Positions 1-6,311 of a DNA stretch of 8,867 nt are shown here, piece after piece. The notes beneath the pieces were generated by a model. It did no database searches, was not told the origin of the DNA, and saw only the letters and a list, made by a program, of their open reading frames with translations. The stretch's first letter is position 1. Each line of letters begins with the position of its first letter. Both the position numbers and the translations under genes were made by a program. The DNA is from Schlegelella_A sp035493195 (GTDB taxonomy: Bacteria > Pseudomonadota > Gammaproteobacteria > Burkholderiales > Burkholderiaceae_C), in the NCBI GenBank assembly GCA_035493195.1, contig DATJIM010000065.1:1-8867 (forward strand), given 5' to 3'.

Positions 1-198
1 GAGGGCAACGGCTACTTCCGCGCCTTCGACGCGCGCACGGGCAAGAAGCTGTGGGAGTACCAGTGCGGCGCCGGCGTCAACGCGCCTGCGGTGTCGTACA
101 TGGTCGGCGGCAAGCAGTACGTCGCGGTCGCGGCCGGCGGCAACACGCAGCTCGACTTCAAGCGCGGCAACACCGTCATGGTGTTCGCGCTTCCCTGA
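1..198 (+). CDS. PQQ-dependent dehydrogenase, C-terminal end (partial)
   Basis: Only the last 65 residues are present; the 5' part lies before the window. The fragment carries a propeller-blade motif (AFDARTGKKLWEYQ) followed by GGKQYVAVAAGGN and a closing strand ending VFALP. This is how the eight-bladed beta-propeller of PQQ (quinoprotein) alcohol or sugar dehydrogenases closes. Such enzymes oxidise alcohols, polyols or sugars in the periplasm and pass electrons to a c-type cytochrome. The next genes encode a diheme cytochrome c and a b561, which fits that role. No cytochrome domain follows the propeller, so the enzyme probably depends on the separate downstream cytochrome. The substrate cannot be judged because the active site is outside the window. 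Family assignment is fairly sure; subfamily is unknown. Confidence 0.8.
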   Translation, partial: EGNGYFRAFDARTGKKLWEYQCGAGVNAPAVSYMVGGKQYVAVAAGGNTQLDFKRGNTVMVFALP

Positions 199-224
199 GC
201 ACGGCCGGGCGCGGCGATGACCTG

Positions 225-230
225 AAAGGA
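225..230 (+). promoter_or_regulatory. Ribosome binding site for the CTG-started cytochrome c
   Basis: AAAGGA lies in the 40-base gap after the PQQ dehydrogenase stop and ends 8 bases before CTG 239. It is a good Shine-Dalgarno match at ideal spacing. No ATG, GTG or TTG in the reading frame lies at a usable distance, so it decides the start as CTG. Confidence 0.6.
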
Positions 231-238
231 AAACGGAT

Positions 239-811
239 CTGAGACTTGCCGCCGCGCCCCTGATCGCCCTCGCCGTCGCCTCCGTCGCGACCCCCGTCTC
301 CCTCGCGCAAACCGCGGTTCCCGCCAAGGCCGCGGTGTGCGAGGCTTGCCACGGCCTCCTCGGCCGGGCGATCGATCCGTACCCGATCCTCGCCGGGCAG
401 ACGTCGCGCTATCTCTATCTCCAGCTGCGCGACTTCCAGGAAGGACGCCGCAGCGACCCGCAGATGTCGCCGGTCGCCAAGGACCTGACGCGCGACGAGA
501 TGCACGAGCTCGCCGACTACTTCTCGAAGCAGAAGCCCGCGCCGCAGACGTTCAAGGCCGACGCGGCGAAGGCGAAGCTCGGCAAGGCCAAGGCCGACGA
601 GACGCTGTGCACGATGTGCCATCTCGGCGGTTTCTCGGGCCAGAACGAGATCCCGCGCGTCGCCGGGCAGAACTACCAGTACGTCGTCAAGCAGCTGTCC
701 GACTTCAAGGCGCGCACGCGCACCAACGACGCCGGCAACATGACGAGCGTCGCGAACACCCTGAGCGCGCAGGACATCGAGAACCTGGCGCACTACCTCG
801 TCGGCCTCTGA
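239..811 (+). CDS. Diheme cytochrome c (c4-like), probable CTG start
   Basis: This is a periplasmic electron carrier of 190 residues, probably the acceptor for the PQQ dehydrogenase upstream. Two class I heme domains are visible. Heme 1 binds at CEACH (34-38) with Met76 in PQMSPVA as the likely axial ligand; heme 2 binds at CTMCH (124-128) with Met168 in GNMTSVA. Two such domains joined by a short Lys/Ala linker is the cytochrome c4 layout. The frame is open back to the TGA at 218-220, and the only ATG/GTG/TTG before the first heme is GTG 335, directly in front of CEACH, which would leave no export signal. Reading from CTG 239 gives MRLAAAPLIALAVASVA and a cleavage site after PVSLA (residue 23), with a ribosome binding site 8 bases upstream. 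Whether CTG is real or a miscalled base cannot be told here. The b561 gene begins 8 bases after the stop. Confidence 0.85.
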   Translation: MRLAAAPLIALAVASVATPVSLAQTAVPAKAAVCEACHGLLGRAIDPYPILAGQTSRYLYLQLRDFQEGRRSDPQMSPVAKDLTRDEMHELADYFSKQKPAPQTFKADAAKAKLGKAKADETLCTMCHLGGFSGQNEIPRVAGQNYQYVVKQLSDFKARTRTNDAGNMTSVANTLSAQDIENLAHYLVGL

Positions 812-819
812 CCGTCGCG

Positions 820-1449
820 ATGGAGATCCTCGCAGCGCGCGATGCGAATGCGGTTGACGCGCGCGCCGCGTCCGCGGCGGCGCGCGCGGTGCGATCGCGC
901 TACGACCGCGTCGCCGCCTGGCTGCACTGGGCAATCGGCGCGCTGCTGCTGGTCGAGATCGTGTTCGGGCTGCTGCTCGACGACATCGCGCCGCGCGGAA
1001 CGCCGGCGCGCGGCACGGTGATCAACCTCCACAAGTCGTTCGGCATCGTGCTCGGCGTGCTGATCATGCTGCGGCTCGCCTGGCGGCTCGCGCACGCGCC
1101 GCCGCCGTGGCCGTCGTCGATGTCGGCCGCACGGCAGCGCCTCGCCAACGCCGGCCATGCGGCGCTCTATGCGTGCATGGTGATCGCGCCGCTCGCCGGC
1201 TACCTGGGCTCGAACTTCAGCAAGCACGGCGTCCGCTTCTTCGGCGCCGAGCTCGCGCCGTGGGGTCCCGACTGGCCGCGCGCCTACGCGTTGCTGGTCG
1301 GCGTCCATGACGTCAGCAGCTACCTGCTGCTCGCGCTGACGGTCGGCCACGTCGCCATGGCGCTCAAGCACGCGCTCGTCGACCGCGACGGCATCTTCGA
1401 ACGCATCGTTCCATGGCAGCCGTCGCATCGCCGCGGCCCCTCGGCATGA
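820..1449 (+). CDS. Cytochrome b561 family membrane protein
   Basis: This integral membrane diheme b-type cytochrome has 209 residues. Four hydrophobic helices lie at roughly 31-53, 70-90, 110-130 and 157-182. Histidines sit where bacterial CybB-type b561 proteins carry heme ligands: H36 (AAWLHW), H71 (NLHKSFG), H113 (NAGHAALY) and H177 (VGHVAMALKH). The C-terminal pattern (ALKHALVDRDG) is also typical. It may exchange electrons between the quinone pool and the periplasmic cytochrome c encoded just upstream; that partner choice is inferred from position. A 27-residue Ala/Arg-rich stretch precedes the usual family start RYDRVAAWLHW. GTG 889 would remove most of it, so the true start may be 889 rather than ATG 820. 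Neither start has a clear ribosome binding site. The stop overlaps the next gene's start as ATGA, suggesting translational coupling. Confidence 0.88.
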   Translation: MEILAARDANAVDARAASAAARAVRSRYDRVAAWLHWAIGALLLVEIVFGLLLDDIAPRGTPARGTVINLHKSFGIVLGVLIMLRLAWRLAHAPPPWPSSMSAARQRLANAGHAALYACMVIAPLAGYLGSNFSKHGVRFFGAELAPWGPDWPRAYALLVGVHDVSSYLLLALTVGHVAMALKHALVDRDGIFERIVPWQPSHRRGPSA

Positions 1450-2396
1450 AGCGAGCGCTCGGCACGGCCGTTCTCGTCGCCGCGTTTGCGGCGGCGCCGA
1501 TCGGCGCGATCGCGGCGCCGTTCGCGTACGTTCCGAACGAGGGCTCGGGAACGCTCAGCGTCATCGACACCGCGACCGACCAGGTCGTCGCCGACATCGC
1601 GGTCGGCGCCAAGCCGCGCGGCACCGCAATCTCGCCCGACGGCAAGACCGCGTACGTCAGCGACCAGCCCAACGCTGCCGTCGTCGTCGTCGACCTCGCC
1701 GAGCGCAAGCGCTCGCGCGCGATCGCGGTCGGCGCTTCGCCGGAGGGCGTCGGCAGCTCGCCCGACGGCCGCTGGGTCGTCGCCGCGGTCGAGGAGACCA
1801 ACGAGATCGTGTTCATCGACACGCGGACCGACGCCAAGGCGTTCGCGGTCAAGGTGCGCGGCCAAAATCCCGAGCACGCGGTCTTCAGCCCCGACGGCCG
1901 CACCGTCTTCGTCAGCGCCGAGGATGGCCAGGCGGTCGACATCATCGACGTCGCCAAGCGGGCGCAGGTCGCGCAGATCCCGGTCGGCGTGCGGCCGCGC
2001 GGAATCGCGTTCTCTGCCGACAGCCGGCGCGCCTATGTCGCTGCCGAGACGTCGAACGAGGTGTACGTGATCGACGCACAGCAGTTCACCGTGCTCGCCA
2101 AGCTCAAGGCGGGCCTGCGCAGCAACGGCGTCGTCCTCCATCCCGATGGCAGCCGCCTCTACGTCTCGAACGGAGGCGACGCGACGGTCTCGGTGATCGA
2201 CCTCGCAACCGGCAGCGCGCTGGCGACGATCGCGGTCGGGCAGCGGCCGTGGAACATGGCGATCACGCCCGACGGGCGCAAGCTCTACGTCGCGTGCGGA
2301 CGCTCGGCGAGCGTCTCGGTCATCGACACCGAGAAGAACACGAAGATCACGGACATCCCGGTCGGCAAGCTGCCTTGGGGAGTGGCGATCCGTTGA
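1446..2396 (+). CDS. Secreted seven-bladed YVTN beta-propeller, PQQ-module associated
   Basis: This is a 316-residue exported protein. MKRALGTAVLVAAFAAAPIGAIA is a signal peptide, cleaved near residue 23. The rest consists of seven repeats of about 42 residues. Each has the pattern (A/L)YV..., VxVID, a turn, IxVGxxPxG and FSPDGR, which closes a seven-bladed propeller. Blades of this kind hold proteins together or bind ligands; no catalytic residues are recognisable. Propellers of this type are known from gene neighbourhoods of PQQ-dependent alcohol oxidation, in which TIGR03866 is the named family. I recall that family from general knowledge and have not searched it. The ATG at 1446 forms ATGA with the b561 stop. 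An in-frame ATG at 1413 would put extra residues (MAAVASPRPLG) before the signal peptide and overlap b561 by 37 bases, so 1446 is preferred. A scaffolding role for the dehydrogenase and cytochromes is inference. Confidence 0.88.
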   Translation: MKRALGTAVLVAAFAAAPIGAIAAPFAYVPNEGSGTLSVIDTATDQVVADIAVGAKPRGTAISPDGKTAYVSDQPNAAVVVVDLAERKRSRAIAVGASPEGVGSSPDGRWVVAAVEETNEIVFIDTRTDAKAFAVKVRGQNPEHAVFSPDGRTVFVSAEDGQAVDIIDVAKRAQVAQIPVGVRPRGIAFSADSRRAYVAAETSNEVYVIDAQQFTVLAKLKAGLRSNGVVLHPDGSRLYVSNGGDATVSVIDLATGSALATIAVGQRPWNMAITPDGRKLYVACGRSASVSVIDTEKNTKITDIPVGKLPWGVAIR

Positions 2397-2482
2397 GGCC
2401 GCCCGAAACGCCGACGTCGCGTCCCTTCGCAAGCGAGGTCGGGTCGCGCCGCCGTGCGCTGCGTCCTGCCCGGCCCGAATCG

Positions 2483-2502
2483 GCCCCGCAATCGAGCGGG
2501 GC
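2483..2502. repeat. Short GC inverted repeat between propeller and gspA genes
   Basis: GCCCCGC and GCGGGGC form a perfect 7-bp stem around a 6-base loop (AATCGA). No T-run follows on the + strand, so it is not a classical terminator. It sits directly upstream of the -10-like box of the next gene, where it might end the cytochrome transcript or bind a regulator. In DNA this GC-rich a 7-bp match can arise by chance. Confidence 0.35.
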
Positions 2503-2512
2503 GGCGGAACGG

Positions 2513-2518
2513 TATTCT
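2513..2518 (+). promoter_or_regulatory. Candidate -10 box of a leaderless gspA promoter
   Basis: TATTCT matches the sigma-70 -10 consensus at four of six positions and stands out in very GC-rich DNA. It ends 6 bases before ATG 2525, so transcription would start at or within a base or two of the A of the start codon. No Shine-Dalgarno sequence lies at normal spacing, which agrees with a leaderless message. No convincing -35 box is seen 17 bases upstream. Confidence 0.35.
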
Positions 2519-2524
2519 CCGGGC

Positions 2525-3700
2525 ATGTACATGCGGTTCTTCGGCCTCAAGCAGGAGCCGTTCTCGCTCGCGCCGGATCCGCGCTACCTCTACATGAGCA
2601 AGCGCCACCGCGAGGCGCTCGCCCACCTGCTCTACGGCGTCGGCGGCGGCGGCGGATTCGTCCTGCTCTCCGGCGAGATCGGCGCCGGCAAGACGACCGT
2701 GTGCCGGTGCTTCCTCGAGCAGATTCCCAAGCGCTGCAACGTCGCCTACATCTTCAATCCGAAGCTGACGGTGCTCGAGCTCGTCAAGTCGATCTGCGAC
2801 GAGTTCCACATCCCGGCGCCGAAGGTGCGCGGCACGGCGACCGTCAAGACCTACGTCGACGCGCTCAACGACTTCCTGCTGCGCACGCACGCGGTCGGCC
2901 AGAACAACGTCCTCATCATCGACGAGGCGCAGCAGCTCTCGGCAGAGGTGCTCGAGCAGCTGCGGCTGCTCACCAACCTCGAGACCAACGAACGCAAGCT
3001 GCTCCAGATCGTGCTGATCGGCCAGCCCGAGCTGCGCACGATGCTCGAGCGGCCCGACCTCGAGCAGCTCGCGCAGCGCGTCATCGCGCGCTTCCACCTG
3101 AAGGCGCTGACGATCAAGGAGACCGAGCACTACATCCGCCATCGTCTCTCGGTCGCCGGGATGACGCGTGCGATCCCGTTCGACCGCAAGGCGCTGCAGC
3201 GCATCCACGAGATCTCGCGAGGCGTGCCGCGGCGGATCAACCTGCTGTGCGACCGCGTCATGCTCGGCGCGTACGCGCACGGCAAGCACGCGATCGACCA
3301 CGCGATGGTCGAAAAGGCGGGGCGCGAAGTCTTCGGCCGGATGCCGAATTCGACGCCGCCCGACCGTGCGCCGGTCACGCGAGGCACCGGCGTCGGCATC
3401 GTCATCGGCGCCGGGCTTGCGGTCGCCGTCCTCGCCGCGTTCGCGCTCTACAGCGGCTGGCGGCAGGGCAATGCGCCGACGGCGGTCGCGGCCGCCAACC
3501 CTGCGCCGCTCGCGGCATCGGCAGCGGCGTCGGCAGCGACGTCGGCGGCGGCCGCGGCGTCGCATTCGGCGGCCGCGAGCACGCCCACGACCACGCCCGC
3601 GACGACGCCGACACGCGCGTCGACGTCGGCAGCGGCGACGAAGCCGACCGCGGGGGCGGTCGCGCATCGAACCGCAACGAGCGCGTCCGCTCCCCGTTGA
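2525..3700 (+). CDS. gspA: GspA/ExeA-type secretion ATPase with short periplasmic tail
   Basis: This 391-residue AAA+ ATPase anchored in the inner membrane would, with GspB, help place the type II secretin through the cell wall. The start MYMRFFGLKQEPFSLAPDPR and the block HREALAHLLYG are signatures of the ExeA family. Walker A is GEIGAGKTT (50-58), Walker B is VLIIDEAQ (129-136), a sensor-like LLTNLET is at 148-154, and RGVPRRINLLCDR (232-244) lies in the lid domain. One membrane helix spans about 288-309. The remaining 80 residues are almost only Ala, Thr, Ser and Pro, whereas Aeromonas ExeA is about 550 residues long with a periplasmic peptidoglycan-binding domain. The related PEP-CTERM-locus ATPases look similar, but the gspB gene 12 bases downstream favours GspA. 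ATG 2531 is a possible alternative start. Confidence 0.85.
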   Translation: MYMRFFGLKQEPFSLAPDPRYLYMSKRHREALAHLLYGVGGGGGFVLLSGEIGAGKTTVCRCFLEQIPKRCNVAYIFNPKLTVLELVKSICDEFHIPAPKVRGTATVKTYVDALNDFLLRTHAVGQNNVLIIDEAQQLSAEVLEQLRLLTNLETNERKLLQIVLIGQPELRTMLERPDLEQLAQRVIARFHLKALTIKETEHYIRHRLSVAGMTRAIPFDRKALQRIHEISRGVPRRINLLCDRVMLGAYAHGKHAIDHAMVEKAGREVFGRMPNSTPPDRAPVTRGTGVGIVIGAGLAVAVLAAFALYSGWRQGNAPTAVAAANPAPLAASAAASAATSAAAAASHSAAASTPTTTPATTPTRASTSAAATKPTAGAVAHRTATSASAPR

Positions 3701-3702
3701 TC

Positions 3703-3707
3703 GAGGA
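3703..3707 (+). promoter_or_regulatory. Ribosome binding site of gspB
   Basis: GAGGA ends 5 bases before ATG 3713, in the 12-base gap after the gspA stop. It supports this start and joint transcription of gspA and gspB. Confidence 0.7.
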
Positions 3708-3712
3708 CTCGC

Positions 3713-4528
3713 ATGTCGTACATCCTCGATGCTCTTCGCCGCGCCGACGCCGAACGCGAGCGCGGCGCCGTTCCCGGCCTGTCGTCGCAGCAGCACGCGT
3801 ATGTCGAGGACGACGCGGCGAAGCCGCAACGCCCGCGCATGCTGGTGTGGGCCGTCGTCGCGCTCGCAGCGGCGCTCGTCGTCGCAGTGGCATGGAACCT
3901 CGGCGGCGGCGGAGGCACGTCGACGCCGCCGCGGCCCGTCGTCGAAGGCTCGGTCTCTCCTGCGCCGCCGGTCGCGCCGGTGCTGCTGCCGACGACGCCG
4001 TCGCCGGCGGTGACGGCACCGCCCGCCGCGATGACGTCGCCGCCGCCCGCCACGGCGGCGCAGGCTCCGCCGTCGCCGCAAGGCACCGTCGAGCCGGCGA
4101 CCGCCGCACCGACCGCGCCCGCGCATCCGCAGCGCGCAGTTGCCAAGCATTCGCCGGAGCCCAAGCGCGCTGCGCGGCGCAACGTCGAGCCGGAGGGCGC
4201 ACCTGCTCCGGCGAACGCCGCCGCCGCGAACACCGCCACCGCCAAGGTGGGCGAGCCGAAAGCCGCGGACGCCAAGGCCGGCCGCGCGCCGAGCGACGGC
4301 CGGGTGTACCAGCAAGCCGAGCTGCCCGACGACGTTCGCCGCGACCTGCCCAAGCTCGTCATCGGCGGTGCCAGCTATTCGGGCGATCCGGCGAGCCGGA
4401 TGGTCATGATCAACGGCCAGATCTTCCACGAAGGCGACCAGCTCGCCCCGCAACTCGTCCTCGAGCGGATCAAGCTCAAGTCCGCGGTGCTGTCCTACAA
4501 GGGATACAGGTACGAGTTGACGTTCTAG
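3713..4528 (+). CDS. gspB: Type II secretion assembly protein GspB
   Basis: This 271-residue bitopic inner-membrane protein is the partner of GspA in type II secretin assembly. The start MSYILDALRRADAERERG is the hallmark cytoplasmic N-terminus of GspB/ExeB/OutB proteins. One membrane helix follows at about 43-61 and is followed by a glycine run. Residues 70-200 are a Pro/Ala/Thr-rich linker able to cross the periplasm. A compact C-terminal domain (about 204-271) holds LPKLVIGGASYSGDPASRMV, MINGQIFHEGDQL and the closing YKGYRYELTF. It matches the GspB C-terminal beta domain that contacts the secretin in related systems. The gene follows gspA by 12 bases with its own ribosome binding site. No other type II secretion genes are in the window, so the main gsp cluster is presumably elsewhere. 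Confidence 0.88.
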   Translation: MSYILDALRRADAERERGAVPGLSSQQHAYVEDDAAKPQRPRMLVWAVVALAAALVVAVAWNLGGGGGTSTPPRPVVEGSVSPAPPVAPVLLPTTPSPAVTAPPAAMTSPPPATAAQAPPSPQGTVEPATAAPTAPAHPQRAVAKHSPEPKRAARRNVEPEGAPAPANAAAANTATAKVGEPKAADAKAGRAPSDGRVYQQAELPDDVRRDLPKLVIGGASYSGDPASRMVMINGQIFHEGDQLAPQLVLERIKLKSAVLSYKGYRYELTF

Positions 4529-4535
4529 CGGGTGG

Positions 4536-4552
4536 TTGGCAAATAGGCTGCC
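4536..4552 (+). promoter_or_regulatory. Sigma-54-like promoter candidate before the DUF4382 lipoprotein
   Basis: TTGGCAAATAGGCTGCC carries the -24 GG and -12 GC of RpoN promoters at the correct spacing, judged against YTGGCACGRNNNTTGCW, with most flanking core bases matching. It begins 8 bases after the gspB stop and lies about 90 bases before the lipoprotein ATG. The consensus C after TGGCA and the first T of TTGC are not matched. No activator site was identified in the short gap. It could be a chance match. Confidence 0.35.
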
Positions 4553-4566
4553 CCTCGCAGCATTGA

Positions 4567-4613
4567 ACTCCGCGTCGACGTCCGTTGCGATTCCTTGAAT
4601 CGTCCGGCGGAGT
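4567..4613. repeat. Nested inverted repeat in the gspB-lipoprotein gap
   Basis: The outer arms ACTCCGC (4567-4573) and GCGGAGT (4607-4613) are perfectly complementary. Inside them CGATTC (4588-4593) and GAATCG (4597-4602) form a 6-bp hairpin with a 3-base loop. Together they could fold as one imperfect stem with an asymmetric internal loop. No T-run follows, so it is a poor intrinsic terminator. It would lie at the start of the 5' leader if the upstream sigma-54-like site is used, and could be a leader structure, an operator or a mRNA end stabiliser for gspAB. Confidence 0.5.
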
Positions 4614-4644
4614 GCGCGCCCCTCTTGAACCAACGGGTACCACC

Positions 4645-5838
4645 ATGTCTTTACTCGCACGATTCCTGAACGTCGCCGCCGTCGCCTCGGCAGCGTTGCT
4701 TTCTGCCTGCGGCGGCGGGGGCGGTGGCGGCGGTGGCGGCGGCACCCCCGTCACCGATGCCGGCTCCATCAAGGTCGCGTTGACCGACGCTGCGGCATGC
4801 GGCTACAACCAGATCAACGTCACCGTGCAGAAGGTGCGATTCAATGCGAGCGCGACCGCCGCGGACGGCGACGCGGGCTGGTGGGAAGTCGTTCTCAGCC
4901 CGGCGCAGAAGGTCAACCTGCTGACGCTCACGAACGGCGCCGTTCTCGAGCTCGGTCAAGTGCAGGTACCGGTCGGCACGTACCAGCAGCTGGCTCTCGT
5001 CCTCGATGCGTCGACGCCGCTCGCCAACTCCGTCGTTCCGATCGTCGGCACTGAAACGGCGCTCGGCATGCCGGCGACGCCGCAAAGCATCGTGAAGATC
5101 CCGGTCAGCATCACCGTCACCAAGGACCAGGTCTCCGACTACGTCATCGACTTCGACGCCTGCAACTCGGTGCTGCGTCTCGGCGCCAGCGGCAACTACA
5201 GCTTGAGCGCGCGCCTCTCGGTCATCCAGCGTTTGTCGGCGACCGGCCAGCGCGTCACCGGTTTCGTCGCGACGACGCTCGATCCAGTGACGACGCGAGT
5301 CTCGGTGCAGCAGAACGGAACGATCTTCAAGGCCACGAATCCCGATTCGACCGGGCACTTCATCCTCTACCCGGTTCCCGTCGGCACCTACGATCTCGTC
5401 GTCGGCGCGCTCGGCGCGGTCCCTGCGGTCGTCACCGGCGTGCCGGTGACCGCGGCCGCATCGACCGACGTCAGCACCAACACGACGCCGATCGATCCGC
5501 CGGCCTCGCCGTCGCACACCATCACCGGCACGGTGACCACCGGCACGACGCCGATCGACGCCCGCGTCGCGATCGTCAAGAAGTACACCGGCGGTCCGAA
5601 CGTCACCACCGCCGGTGCGCCGGCCGACGCGACCACGGGCGGCCTCGCCTATACGGTGCCGACTGCGGCGCCGATTCGCGCCCCCTACGTCGCCGGCGGC
5701 AACCCGCTCGTCTTCAGCCCCGACAACGCGGCGCCGACCGGACGCTACACGGTCGCGGTGACCGCGGCCGGAACGACGAAGACCGCCGACGTCGACGCGA
5801 CGACGAGCGACCCGAACGTCTCGTTCACGTTCCCGTGA
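4645..5838 (+). CDS. DUF4382 lipoprotein with polyglycine tether and repeat Ig-like domains
   Basis: This 397-residue lipoprotein has unknown function. The signal MSLLARFLNVAAVASAALLSAC has a clear lipobox (LSAC), with Cys22 as the lipidation site. Ala at +1 and Gly at +2 give no inner-membrane retention aspartate, so outer-membrane placement is likely. Eleven glycines follow the cysteine. Residues 41 to about 197 match DUF4382: SIKVALTDAAACGYNQINVTVQKVRF at the start and a V.IDFDAC strand later. Residues about 203-275 (RVTGFVAT..., FILYPVPVGTYDLVVGA) look like a carboxypeptidase-regulatory-type beta sandwich. A PIDPPASPS linker leads to a similar Thr/Ala/Val-rich C-terminal domain. ATG 4645 is chosen because TTG 4585 would put 20 polar residues before the signal. 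The ribosome binding site is weak. Surface or cell-envelope adhesion is a guess from the domain types. Confidence 0.82.
   Translation: MSLLARFLNVAAVASAALLSACGGGGGGGGGGGTPVTDAGSIKVALTDAAACGYNQINVTVQKVRFNASATAADGDAGWWEVVLSPAQKVNLLTLTNGAVLELGQVQVPVGTYQQLALVLDASTPLANSVVPIVGTETALGMPATPQSIVKIPVSITVTKDQVSDYVIDFDACNSVLRLGASGNYSLSARLSVIQRLSATGQRVTGFVATTLDPVTTRVSVQQNGTIFKATNPDSTGHFILYPVPVGTYDLVVGALGAVPAVVTGVPVTAAASTDVSTNTTPIDPPASPSHTITGTVTTGTTPIDARVAIVKKYTGGPNVTTAGAPADATTGGLAYTVPTAAPIRAPYVAGGNPLVFSPDNAAPTGRYTVAVTAAGTTKTADVDATTSDPNVSFTFP
4711..4743 (+). repeat. In-frame GGN tract encoding eleven glycines
   Basis: Eleven consecutive glycine codons (mostly GGC, with one GGG and two GGT) directly follow the lipobox cysteine codon. 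As a triplet repeat it could change length without breaking the frame. The mixed third bases suggest selection for glycine rather than recent slippage. Confidence 0.85.
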
Positions 5839-5884
5839 CGATCACGCCGTCGACCGGCGGGCACCGCCCTTGCCGGCCGACGGC

Positions 5885-6241
5885 ATGGTTCCGCTACGCA
5901 CAGTCCTGCCGGCCGCGATTGCCGCGGCGCTGACGCTCATCGCCGGCTGCAACCGCCACGACGACGCATCGGCGCCGGGCACCGCGACGCCGACGTCCGC
6001 CGCTTCGACGCCGACGGACCTCAGCAACTCGACGCGCGCGACCGGCAGCAGCAACACCTACCAGCCGCCGAGCAGCGACAACCCGGCTCCGGCAGCGCTG
6101 GCGGCCTCGGGAGCGGCTTCCGCGACCGGACAGAGCACGTCGTCGCAGACACTCGGCACGAGCGTGCCGCCGAACGACGGCACGCTGCCGAGCGGGACGA
6201 CCGGCTCGACCGGAGCGCGGCGCGGCGGCGGCAAGAGCTGA
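5885..6241 (+). CDS. Small low-complexity lipoprotein, unknown function
   Basis: This 118-residue predicted lipoprotein has the signal MVPLRTVLPAAIAAALTLIAGC, with LIAGC as the lipobox and Cys22 as the lipidated residue. The mature part, starting NRHDDASAPG, is almost entirely Ser, Thr, Ala, Pro and Gly, with no recognisable domain, and ends in a basic GARRGGGKS. Such a chain is probably unfolded and could act as a tether or cell-wall-spanning spacer; that is inference. It starts 46 bases after the DUF4382 gene on the same strand, so the two may share a transcript. TTG 5870 would add five residues (MPADG) before the signal; ATG 5885 fits the lipoprotein signal better. The ribosome binding site is unclear. 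The reading frame alone would be weak evidence in such GC-rich DNA, but the well-formed lipobox raises confidence. Confidence 0.62.
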   Translation: MVPLRTVLPAAIAAALTLIAGCNRHDDASAPGTATPTSAASTPTDLSNSTRATGSSNTYQPPSSDNPAPAALAASGAASATGQSTSSQTLGTSVPPNDGTLPSGTTGSTGARRGGGKS

Positions 6242-6311
6242 AGATGCGCACCGGCGCGCCGCCGCTGGGGCTTTCTCATGCTTCGCCGTCGCGACGCCGC
6301 CGTGGCGCGCC

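Noticed and set aside
337..819. Extension of the b561 frame upstream through the cytochrome c gene
   Set aside because: The extra residues are the Arg/Pro-rich shadow of the cytochrome c frame. The b561 family begins near RYDRVAAWLHW, so a start at 820 or 889 is far more likely.
3480..4300. Repetitive-looking DNA across the gspA tail and gspB linker as a repeat array
   Set aside because: The pattern comes from Ala/Pro/Thr/Ser codons in low-complexity protein linkers. There is no fixed repeat unit or spacer structure.
2285..4660. A 791-codon open frame on the - strand opposite gspA and gspB
   Set aside because: Its translation is Arg/Ala-rich with no domain, and it lies antisense to two well-recognised genes. 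In DNA this GC-rich, stop codons are rare and long shadow frames are expected.
6222..6265. A 9-bp GC stem (GCGGCGGCG with CGCCGCCGC) spanning the small lipoprotein stop, as a terminator
   Set aside because: The 26-base loop, pure GCG/CGC repeats and only a short CTTTCT afterwards make a chance pairing likely. The remaining 70-base gap between the converging genes shows no better terminator.
6253..6311. Two copies of GGCGCGCC in the convergent gap as an attachment or binding site pair
   Set aside because: The 8-base palindrome is expected often in DNA of this composition, and nothing mobile lies nearby.
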